Positions 21,602 to 30,000 of a stretch of 64,000 bases of DNA are shown piece by piece. How positions within the stretch are numbered: position 1 is the first letter of the stretch; each line of letters starts with the position of its first letter. The translations under genes were made by a program, and so were the position numbers. The notes under the pieces were generated by a model. That model searched no databases, was not told the origin of the DNA, and saw nothing but the letters and a program-made list of their open reading frames with translations. Source of the DNA: Streptomyces cavernicola (GTDB lineage: Bacteria; Actinomycetota; Actinomycetes; Streptomycetales; Streptomycetaceae); NCBI RefSeq assembly GCF_029968035.1, contig NZ_JASCIQ010000024.1:1-64000 (forward strand), in the 5' to 3' direction.

Positions 21602-24597
21602 CGACCGTCCCCCTCCGTGGTGCTGTGTGCTGTGTCGTCCTCGGCGGTGCCGGGACGGGGGTCTTCGGTGGTACGCGGACGAGCCGATCCGGAGGCGGTG
21701 TGCTCCGCCTCGCCGGGCCGGGGCTGCTGCGCGGCGTCCCGCTGCGAACTGCCGTCGGCCGCCTCGCCGTTGTCCCTGCGCCCGCGCTGCCAGCCGCGCT
21801 GGAGTGCGGCCATGCGGCTGCGCACCTCCTCGGCGTCGCGGTCGGCCGGCGCCTCTTCGCGTACGGGCCGCTTCTTCGGCTCGCCCTTCAACTGCGGGGC
21901 GAGGCTGGCCTGGCGGACGCGGCGGGGCAGGGCGGCGGTCGGGATGTCCTCGTACGGGGCGGGTTCGGGGCGGCCTTCGGCGGCCGACGGGGACTCGTCG
22001 CTCCGGCCCTGAAGTGGCTGCTGCGGGGCGGTAGTTGCGCGCTCGTCCCGGCCCTCGCCCGCGTCGCCGTCCGTGCCGTCCGCGCCGGACCTGCCGCGTG
22101 CGTCGAACCGGCCGGGGAGGCCGCTGAGGAGCTCCTCGCGCGGGGTGAGGACCCGGTCGTCGGACCGCTCCGCGGGACGTTCGGCGGAGCGCTCTGTGGG
22201 ACGTTCGGCAGCACGCTCTGCGGTGCGCTCGTCCGCGTCCTGGCGTCGGTCGGCGCCGACCGGTCGGCCGTGCGAGCTGACCAGCTTGGGTGCGCGGCGG
22301 CGCGGCAACGGCACCGGAACGGCCGCGTCCGGGCGGGCCGAAGCGCCTCCGTCCACGCTGTCCCTGGCCTGCTGGTGCTCGCCCAGGTCACGGCCCCGGC
22401 CGCGGCCCTTGGAGGCGGGCCTGCGGCGCGGCCGGAAGAGCCCGCCCCGCTCGCTCTCGCTGTCCTCGATGTCGCCCAGGCCGCCGAGGTCGCTGAGGTC
22501 CAGGGCACGCACCCGCTCGACCACGTCCACCGGCGGCTCCAGCTCGACCGGACCGTCGATGACGCCCGACTCCCGGACCGACTTGGGCAGTCCAGGCAGC
22601 CGCGCGGGCACCTTGGTGAGCTGCGCGGTGCGCTCCGCGGGCGCCTCCTCGTCCAGGCCCGCCGCCGCGCGATCGAGCCGCATGCCGCCGCTGGTGTCCC
22701 CGTCGGGCGCGGCGGTGAGCAGCACGTCCGGCACGAACACCACCGCGGTGGTCCCGCCGTACGGCGACGGCTGCAGCGAGACGCGTACGTTCTGCCGCTG
22801 GGCGAGCCGGCTGACCACGTACAGACCGAGCCGGTCGGTGTCGGAGAGCTCGAACTCGGGGGTCTCCGCGAGCCGCAGGTTGGCGTCGAGGAGGGCGTCC
22901 GGGGTCATGCCGAGGCCGCGGTCGTGGATCTCCAGGGTGAAGCCGTTGGCGACGCGCTCGCCGTGCACCTGGACCGCGGTGTGCGGCGGCGAGAACACCG
23001 TGGCGTTCTCCAGGAGTTCGGCGACGAGGTGGGTGAGGTCCGCGACGGCCGGTCCGGTGACCGCGATCCGGGCGAGCCTGCGCACCTCGATGCGCTCGTA
23101 GTCCTCGACCTCGGCGACGGCCGCGCGCACCACGTCCATGAGCGGTACGGGCCTGCGCCACTGCCGCGACGGCGCGGCGCCGGAGAGGATCACGAGGCCC
23201 TCGGCGTGCCGGCGCATGCGGGTGGTGAGGTGGTCGAGCCGGAACAGGTCGGCGAGTTCCTCGGTGTCCTCGGTCCTGCGCTCCATCGCGTCGAGCAGGG
23301 TGAGCTGCTTGTGCAGCAGGACCTGGCTGCGGCGGGCGAGGTTCACGAACACCTCGGAGACGCCGCGGCGCATGTCGGCCTGCTTGACGGCGGCCTCGAC
23401 GGCGGCGCGCTGCAGGGTGTTGAGGGCCTGGCCGACCTGGCCCATCTCGTCCTTCTCGTACTCCAGACGCGGGGCCTCGGTCTCGATGTCGACGTGCTCG
23501 CCGGCGGCGAGGCGGCGCATCACGCTGGGCAGGCGGACGCCGGAGACCTCGTGGGCGTCCTTGCGCAGCCGGGACAGGTCGCGGACCAGCTCGCGGCCGA
23601 TGCGCACGGACAGCACGACCGAGAAGAGCAGCGCGAGCAGGCCGAGCACTCCGGCCGCCCCGGCCCGTGCGAAGATCCCGACGATCTCGGGCTCGACGCG
23701 TTCCTGGAAGCGGTCGCCCGCCTCGTAGTTCAGCTCGGCGAGGTCGTCGAGGACGGTCTTCGCCGCCTTGTCCCAGGTGGCGGAGGTGATGCCGCGCGGG
23801 GTGCCCGTACGGCCCTCCACGATGTTCTTCTCCAGCTCCAGGAGCGGGGCGACGGCGGGGCTGCGCCAGTAGTCCTTGAAGCGTTCGCGTTCAGCGCCGG
23901 GGAGCAGGTCGAGGCTGACCTCGCTGCGCAGTTCGCGCCGGGCCCGGTTGTCGGCCATCTGCCGCTGCTGCGCGGCGTCGAGGCGGTCGCGCACCAGGAC
24001 GGCGGAGATCAAGGCGTCCTGGCGGGCGAGGAATTCACGGGTGCGGCCGAGGTCGACGAGGGCCTGCCCCTCCTTGTCGAGCGGCACGTCGTTGACGACG
24101 TTGAGGCCGGACAGGAAGGTGTAGCAGGGGTCGATCAGGCGGTTGTAGAGCCTGAGGGCCTGGCCGGCGGAGATCGAGCCGTCCTCGACGGTGCGGCGCA
24201 GGCTGTCGATGCCGTCGAAGGCCTCGAGGAGGGAGTCGAGCCGGCGCGCGGTCTCGGGCGACATGTCGCCGCGTACGTCCGGGTTCTCGGCGTTGGCCCG
24301 GACCTCGGCCACCCGGGCGTTGGTGGCGTCGCGCTGCTCGTGCAGGCGGGCGGGGGCGTCGGAGGCGCGCGGGTCGGCGAGGTAGACGAGGGTCGCGCGG
24401 CGCTCTTCCTGCAGGACGCGGACGGTCTCCTCGATGGGGTAGCCGACCTTCTCGACGACGCTGGAGGCGCTCAGGAGTTGGGCGGCGGCACGTCCGGTGA
24501 CGACGGTGGTGACTCCCCAGATGACCGTCAGCGACACGAGCGGCACCAGCAGCAACGCCACGATCTTCCTGCGGATGGTTTTCCCGCGAAAGCGCAT
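21598..24597 (-). CDS. cvnA: Conservon membrane sensor, histidine-kinase-like ATPase CvnA
   Basis: Membrane sensor of the conservon. The 999 residues start with a transmembrane helix (about 12-35), a nitrate/nitrite-sensing-type extracellular domain, a second helix near 320 (VLGLLALLFSVVLSVRIG), a HAMP-like linker, and an ATPase domain with LVAELLENATVFSPP (N-box) near 530 and DRGLGMTPDAL (G1 box). I see no canonical phosphoacceptor H-box, as usual for CvnA. The last 300 residues are a charged, Pro/Arg-rich disordered tail. I chose 24597 behind GGGGGAGG. It leads the cvnA-B-C-oxoprolinase run and is divergent from the small membrane protein at 25137. Confidence 0.9.
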   Translation of the reverse strand: MRFRGKTIRRKIVALLLVPLVSLTVIWGVTTVVTGRAAAQLLSASSVVEKVGYPIEETVRVLQEERRATLVYLADPRASDAPARLHEQRDATNARVAEVRANAENPDVRGDMSPETARRLDSLLEAFDGIDSLRRTVEDGSISAGQALRLYNRLIDPCYTFLSGLNVVNDVPLDKEGQALVDLGRTREFLARQDALISAVLVRDRLDAAQQRQMADNRARRELRSEVSLDLLPGAERERFKDYWRSPAVAPLLELEKNIVEGRTGTPRGITSATWDKAAKTVLDDLAELNYEAGDRFQERVEPEIVGIFARAGAAGVLGLLALLFSVVLSVRIGRELVRDLSRLRKDAHEVSGVRLPSVMRRLAAGEHVDIETEAPRLEYEKDEMGQVGQALNTLQRAAVEAAVKQADMRRGVSEVFVNLARRSQVLLHKQLTLLDAMERRTEDTEELADLFRLDHLTTRMRRHAEGLVILSGAAPSRQWRRPVPLMDVVRAAVAEVEDYERIEVRRLARIAVTGPAVADLTHLVAELLENATVFSPPHTAVQVHGERVANGFTLEIHDRGLGMTPDALLDANLRLAETPEFELSDTDRLGLYVVSRLAQRQNVRVSLQPSPYGGTTAVVFVPDVLLTAAPDGDTSGGMRLDRAAAGLDEEAPAERTAQLTKVPARLPGLPKSVRESGVIDGPVELEPPVDVVERVRALDLSDLGGLGDIEDSESERGGLFRPRRRPASKGRGRGRDLGEHQQARDSVDGGASARPDAAVPVPLPRRRAPKLVSSHGRPVGADRRQDADERTAERAAERPTERSAERPAERSDDRVLTPREELLSGLPGRFDARGRSGADGTDGDAGEGRDERATTAPQQPLQGRSDESPSAAEGRPEPAPYEDIPTAALPRRVRQASLAPQLKGEPKKRPVREEAPADRDAEEVRSRMAALQRGWQRGRRDNGEAADGSSQRDAAQQPRPGEAEHTASGSARPRTTEDPRPGTAEDDTAHSTTEGDGR

Positions 24598-25136
24598 GGC
24601 CTCCCCCAGCTCAACCCCGGTGACCGGGGGTACGTGCGGCAATAAACGGCGCGAGCCTACTACTGTCGGGGTACCAACTCGAAGGCGCGTACGGTCACCG
24701 CGCGACCCTTTCCCGCCGAAGCGCGCGCGACCCGTCACGAGTTGTCCGCTCTTACCGGGAGATGCCCACCCTCTGGAGCACGGGCCACCCACCCGCATCA
24801 CGCCACCCGCCGCAGCCACTTGGCCGGAATCGATCCACCGCCCCACCCCTGCGACGGGAACGCCCGGCCCTCGTCGTACGTTTCACGTTTACGGACTGCT
24901 TGTACGGGGTTGTCTGCCGGCTGTACGGGGTCGCCTGCCGCGCGGTGCGTACGGTTTTGCGCGCGGGCGTTTCCTCATGCCCGTACGGGAGTTGGGGATG
25001 CCGAGGAGTGCGGGGCTGCGCTTGCCGGGGGGCGAACTACCCGACAGGGTGGCGTAATCAGGTGCAAGACGGGCAGCCCATGAGGGGTCGGGGAACGCAC
25101 CGGGACGACCGGCTGCACAGCGTGGGGAGTGAGTCG
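24598..25136. other. Divergent control region between cvnA and a membrane-protein gene
   Basis: No gene is visible in these 539 bases. Two imperfect 21-base direct repeats (24901-24921 and 24922-24942, sharing TGTACGGGGT and CTGCCG) lie near the middle, and CCGTACGG-type short palindromes recur. Both divergent promoters must be here. I cannot assign a known riboswitch. Confidence 0.4.
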
Positions 25137-25616
25137 ATGGGCACGGCGGCACACGGGGGTCCGCAGCGCGGCGAAGACGCCGAGAGGCAGCGGCAGTTGT
25201 GGGTGGACGACCCGGTGGGGCGGCCGAGCATGCCGGATCCGGTGCGGACTGCCGCGGTGCGCGCGGTGATCATCGTGGCGGTGACGCTGACGCAGGGCAT
25301 GGTGGCGCTCCTGTGCACGCTCGCGGGTTCCTGGCTCGCGTTCCCGATGGTCCTGAGCAGTGTGGCGAGCACGGTCGTGGCGACCTGGTCGGTCCTGGAC
25401 ATCTGGGTGACGAGACAGGTCTGGAACCAGCGGTACGGAGTGGTCTCCTCCCCTGCCAGCACCGCCCGCCGCCTCCGCAAGGAGCGCCGCCGCGCCCGCC
25501 GCGCGGCCCGCTCGGCGGCACGCGCCCGGCCAGCGGGGACAGCGACGGTCACCACGGTGAGTGCGGCGGCGGGCGCGGCGACCGCGGCGAGCGAAAGCGG
25601 GCTGTCGCGCGCGTGA
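25137..25616 (+). CDS. Small integral membrane protein, hypothetical
   Basis: Unrecognised family. The 159 residues have a charged N-terminus, two membrane helices (about residues 45-65 and 70-95: AVIIVAVTLTQGMVALLC and WLAFPMVLSSVASTVVAT) and a strongly basic C-terminal tail rich in Arg and Ala (RRLRKERRRARRAARSAAR), which would sit in the cytoplasm and could touch nucleic acid or phospholipid. I chose the ATG at 25137 behind GGGGAG; an in-frame ATG at 25080 is possible. It is divergent from cvnA, so a link to conservon signalling is conceivable but unproven. Confidence 0.7.
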   Translation: MGTAAHGGPQRGEDAERQRQLWVDDPVGRPSMPDPVRTAAVRAVIIVAVTLTQGMVALLCTLAGSWLAFPMVLSSVASTVVATWSVLDIWVTRQVWNQRYGVVSSPASTARRLRKERRRARRAARSAARARPAGTATVTTVSAAAGAATAASESGLSRA

Positions 25617-25940
25617 CGGCGGCAGGGGGCACCCCTTGCCCAGATCGTCCTGATCGCCCTGGGGCGGGCGGAGTTCGGGCGGGGCGGGCGTAGCGGTCCG
25701 CGGTTCGGGAAGGAGCGACTGAGTCCGGTTCGGCGTACCCGCTGGACCGAGCCGATCCGCGTACGGCTCGGCGTGCGTCTCGACGACCAGGTGCGGAGGT
25801 ACGACCGTTCGGTAACATCATGTTGCGCATAGCGCTCAGCCGAGCGCTATGCGCAACAGAATCCGGGCGGGAAGCCAGCCGCGTCAAGCGCTTCCCGCAG
25901 ATGCGGCGCGGACGAGCCGCCAGGTGGTGAGAACTGACCG
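25617..25940. other. Intergenic region carrying a terminator-like hairpin and the IclR palindrome
   Basis: No gene is seen. A GGCAGGGGG/CCCCTTGCC hairpin just after 25617 probably ends the membrane-protein transcript. The long palindrome at 25821-25858 is described separately. Confidence 0.45.
25821..25858. promoter_or_regulatory. 38-base double palindrome, probable IclR-type operator
   Basis: Arm TGTTGCGCATAGCGCTC (25821-25837), four-base spacer, then its exact reverse complement (25842-25858). Each arm itself contains the short palindrome GCGC-N3-GCGC, so it reads as two IclR-type boxes facing each other. It lies 82 bases upstream of the iclR-family start, in the place for autoregulation. 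A hairpin in the leader is the alternative. Confidence 0.65.
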
Positions 25941-26849
25941 ATGACCGGAAAACAGAAGAGGGCCTCGACCATCGACGACGAGCAGAAGCCCACGAGGAGA
26001 AGGAAGCAGCCGCTCCCGGAGGACCCCGGGAGCGTGCAGGGCAAGGCGGACGCGAAGACGGGCCCCGGGGACGGCGAGCGGCCGAGCCGCGGCAGCGCGA
26101 GCGCCGTGCAGTCCGTGGACCGCGCGGTGAGCGTCATGGAGATCCTCGCCAGGCACGGCGAGGCGGCCGTGTCGGAGATCGCGGACGAGCTGGAGGTGCA
26201 CAGGTCGACGGCGTTCCGGCTGCTCGGCGTCCTGGAGAACCGCGGGCTCGTGTCCCAGACCTCGGACCGCGGCAAGTACTACCTCGGGGCCGGGGTGCTG
26301 CGCCTGGCGGGCGCCGCCGCCGTACGGCTCGACATCTCGCAGGAGGGCGCGCCCGTCTGCCGTGAACTGGCCGACGAGCTGGGCGAGACCGTCAACATCG
26401 CGGTGCTCGACGACGACTCGGCGGTCAACATCATGCAGGCCCGCGGCTCGGCCGCCGTGACCGCGCAGAACTGGCTGGGCAGACGTACCCCGCTGCACGC
26501 CACCTCCAGCGGCAAGGTGCTCATGGCCCACCTGCCGCAGGCGCTGCGCGAGGGCCTGCTCGCCCGCAGCCTGCCGCGCTTCACCGAGCACACCGTGACC
26601 GGCACCGTGCAGCTGCGCGCCGAGCTGGACGCCGTCGTCGAGCAGGGCTACGCGCGGGCCCTGGAGGAGCTGGAGATCGGCCTCACGGCGGTCGCGGCCC
26701 CGGTGCGCGCGCACGACGGCAAGGTGATCGGCGCGCTCAGCGTGTCCGGGCCCGTCTACCGGCTGACGGAGGACCGCCTCGGCGAGCTCGCCAAGCGCAC
26801 CGTCGTCGTCGCGGGCGACCTGTCCAAGCGGATGGGCTACGGCTTCTGA
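25941..26849 (+). CDS. IclR-family transcriptional regulator
   Basis: Helix-turn-helix regulator with an effector domain. The first 55 residues are a charged, Lys/Arg/Glu-rich tail that is longer than usual. They are followed by the winged helix (SVMEILARHGEAAVSEIADELEVHRSTAFRLLGVLENRGLV, about 60-105) and the IclR effector domain with LHATSSGKVLMA and the GxGLTAVAAPVR-type region (IGLTAVAAPVRA). ATG follows a weak ribosome site. No operon partner follows: a strong terminator lies 22 bases after its stop. Targets are unknown; the double palindrome upstream suggests it controls itself. Confidence 0.9.
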   Translation: MTGKQKRASTIDDEQKPTRRRKQPLPEDPGSVQGKADAKTGPGDGERPSRGSASAVQSVDRAVSVMEILARHGEAAVSEIADELEVHRSTAFRLLGVLENRGLVSQTSDRGKYYLGAGVLRLAGAAAVRLDISQEGAPVCRELADELGETVNIAVLDDDSAVNIMQARGSAAVTAQNWLGRRTPLHATSSGKVLMAHLPQALREGLLARSLPRFTEHTVTGTVQLRAELDAVVEQGYARALEELEIGLTAVAAPVRAHDGKVIGALSVSGPVYRLTEDRLGELAKRTVVVAGDLSKRMGYGF

Positions 26850-26871
26850 CGGAGCCTCTACTGGACGCCGG

Positions 26872-26910
26872 GGCGGCGCGGGGCCGGAATCGCGTCGGCC
26901 CCGCGCCGCC
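26872..26910. terminator. Terminator after the iclR-family gene
   Basis: Perfect 15-base-pair stem: GGCGGCGCGGGGCCG (26872-26886) with its complement at 26896-26910 and a nine-base loop. A second, smaller AGGGCC/GGCCCT hairpin near 26941-26959 probably ends the convergent SMC-like gene. Confidence 0.85.
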
Positions 26911-27020
26911 GTACGCAGGCCCGACGCCGCAGCCGTAACGAGGGCCCCGCGAAGGCCCTTTGATGATCTCTGCCCGCCCGACATGGCATGAGTCGGGCAC
27001 AGCATGCGTCGACCTGGGCG

Positions 27021-30000
27021 TCAGTCGGCCGCTGCCTCCGCCGGGCGCTTGTACATCCGCGTGGCCGTGATCTCGCCGTGCACCGTCTCCCCCTCCGGGT
27101 CCTGCTGCGGCAGGCCGGGGCGCAGATGCTCCTCCACACTGATGTACTTCAGCCCGGCCCGCAGGTCCGCGTCGTTCCGCAGCCGGATGACCAGCGGGAA
27201 CTCGGCGAGCGCCGTCGTGTCGAACAGGCCGGTGGTGTAAAGGAGCTGGACGCCCAGCGCGTCGGCCACGGCCCGCTGGAGTTCAAGGAGATACGTGGCG
27301 TTGGCGCGGCCGATGGGGTTGTCGAGGAACAGCGTGCCCGCGTGCCGGTGCTTGTCGCGGCCCCGGTCGTTGGAGCGCAGCGCCGCCATCGTGCAGTAGA
27401 GGGCGATGGCCGCGGTGAGCAGCTGGCCGCCGGAGAAGACGTCGCCCATCTGCCCGACCGGGACGCGCTCCGCGCGCAGCACCGCGTCCGGCTTGAGGAT
27501 CTCCACGGCCACACCGCGCGGCTCGATCGCGGCCTGAACTCCCCTGAGCAGCAAGGACATTCCGTCCCGCCGCAGGTCGGAGTTCTTCTTCACCGCCGCG
27601 CGGGTCGCCTCGTCCACGACCTCGCCGAGGCGTTCGGTGAGCGTCGCCTGGTCCGGCTCGTCGAAGCGGATGCGCAGGAACTCCTGGCCCGACCACTCGC
27701 CGAGCCCCTCCGGGAGCCGGGACAGCCGCTGGGCGGAGCGGAGCGTGGTGAGCGCGGACTCGACGAGACCGCGCAGCCGGTCCACGATCGAGTCGCGGTT
27801 GCGCTCCAGCTGCTCCAACTCGTCGGTGAGGACCCGCAGTCGGGGCGCGAAGGCGTCCGCCCACCTCCCGGCGTGCTCCGGGAGCGCGGACGCGGGCAGC
27901 TCGCGGATCTGCTGCCGGGCCGGGGTGCGGACCTGCTCGTACCGCGTGGAGTTGGCGTGTCGTACGAGCACGTCGCTCGCCTCGCGGACCGCGGACTCGG
28001 CGGCCGAGAGGTCGGCGGCGCAGCCGCGCAGCGAGCGGCGGGCCTCGGCGGCGGACTGCCGGGCCTCGTCGAGGGAGCCCGGGTACGGCTCGGGCCGCTC
28101 CTCGCCGTCCGCCGCCGCCTCGTCGTGGTGGTCGCGCAGCAGGTCCCGCAGGAGCGCGGCCGTCTCGTCGAAGCCGCCCGCGCCGTCCTCGGCGGTGCGG
28201 TGGGCGTGCAGCAGCTCGGTGTGCGCCGCCTCGGCCTGCCGCAACGCCTCGGTGCAGGCGGCGAGTTCAGCGGACGCGGTGCGCAGCAGGGACTGGGCGT
28301 GCTCGGCGTCGGCGGGCGCGAGGTCCTCGGGCAGCTCCGCGTGCGCCTCGCCGTCCTCGGGCGCGTGCCGCTCGGCCTCGCCGCGGAGCCGGCCGAGCTG
28401 CTCGCTCGCCGCCGACATGCGGGTCTCCAGCATCTGCACCAGGGACTCGGCGCGGGCGGCGGCGGCCTGCCGGGACGGCCCGTCGGCGCCGTCGGTGCCC
28501 TCAAGGAGCTGCCCTGCGCGCGTACGGACCTTGTTGCTGAGCCGGTCGAGTTCGGCGAGCGCGGCGCTCTCGTCGCCCTCGGCGCGGGCCTGGTCGGCGC
28601 GCAGATCGGCGCCGACGCCGACCTTCTCGTACAGCTGGGACGCCGCGCGGTACGCCTCGCGGAGCGCGGCGAGCGGGGCGTTCGGCGGCTCCGCGTCGAG
28701 CGACTCGTCCTCGGGGGCGCCCGCGATCTCGGCCCGCTCGGCGCGCAGCGCGCGGGCGGTGCGGTGGGCGTCGTCGGCGGTGCGCTGGGCGGCCCTGCGG
28801 TCCTCGTCGGCGGCGCGGGCGCGCTCCAGGCAGGACTGGGCGCGGGCCTCGGACTCCACGGCCTCGTCGGCGAGTTCACGCAGCTTGGCCTGCCAGGCGG
28901 CGCGCTCCCTGAGCCGGAACGCGAGGCCCGCGAGGGCGTCGGCGGCGCGCCGGGCGCGCTGCGCGGCGTCCTGCCGCTCGTCCCGCACCCGCGCGGCGTC
29001 GGCCGCGACCTCGTCCGCCTCCGCGCGCGCGGTGCGGGCCTCGGCCAGCTCGGCCTCGGCCTCGTCGGCGAACGCGCGGGCGGCGCGGGCGGCTTCGGCC
29101 AGCTCGCCGAGCCGGCCGGCCGGGCAGCCGGAGCGCCAGGAGGAGAGCCGGGCGGCCAGCTCGCGGTCCTTGCCGAGGCGCGCGGCGAGCTGCCGGATCT
29201 CCTCGTCCCGCTCGGCGGCGCGGGTCCGCAGCGCCTGCCGCTCCTCGTCGGCGGCGTGCTCGTCGTGCATGGCCGGGTTCGGCGGTACGAGGAAGACGTC
29301 CTGGGCGGTCGCGCCTTCGGACGAGGGGGCCGGGGTGGGCGCGACGAGCGCGGCGGCAGTGCCGACGGCCACGGCGGAGCGGGGCAACAGGGCGGCGCCG
29401 TCGAGGACTTCACGCGCGCGTGCGTGCGTGTCCGGGTCGGTGATCACCACGCCGTCGACCAGCTCGGGCCGGGCGGCGAGCACGCGCGCGTGGTCCGCCG
29501 GGTCGACGGCCTGGGCGAGGTAGCGCCAGCCGGGCAGTGCGGGGATGCCGTGCTCGCCCAGGTACTCGACGGTGGCGAGGACGTCCGGGCCGGGCGGGAG
29601 CAAGCCGCCGTCGCCCAGCGCGCCGAGGATGCGGGCGTCGTCGGCGGCGGCCGTGCGCAGGTCGAACAGCTGCCGCTCGGCGCTGCCGACGCCCTGCTCC
29701 AGGAGTTCCTTCAGCTCGTCGGCGAAGCGGTCCAACTCCTCGAAGCTGAGGGCGGTTTCGGCGTCGCCCTGCTCGTCCGCCGCCGCCCCGCCGGAGGCCC
29801 CTGCGGTGGCCCCGGCGGTGCCCCCGGCAGCGGCTCCTGTGGTGGCTCCTGTGGTGGCGTACGCGGGCACCGTCTCGCCGTCCGTGGCAGCAGCGGTGCG
29901 CGGCTGCGGCACCGCGCGGCGGGCGGGACGATGCGCGGGCAGGCCGAGGAGTTCGACGAGGCGTTCCTCGGCGGCCAGGGACTCGGCGGCGCCGCGCTCG

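Noticed and set aside
24901..25080. A riboswitch upstream of the membrane protein
   Set aside because: Direct repeats are present but no motif of the cobalamin, c-di-AMP, TPP or other riboswitches I know could be matched.
26850..27020. A missing or frameshifted JetD nuclease after the SMC-like gene
   Set aside because: Only hairpins and no coding remains fit in 171 bases.
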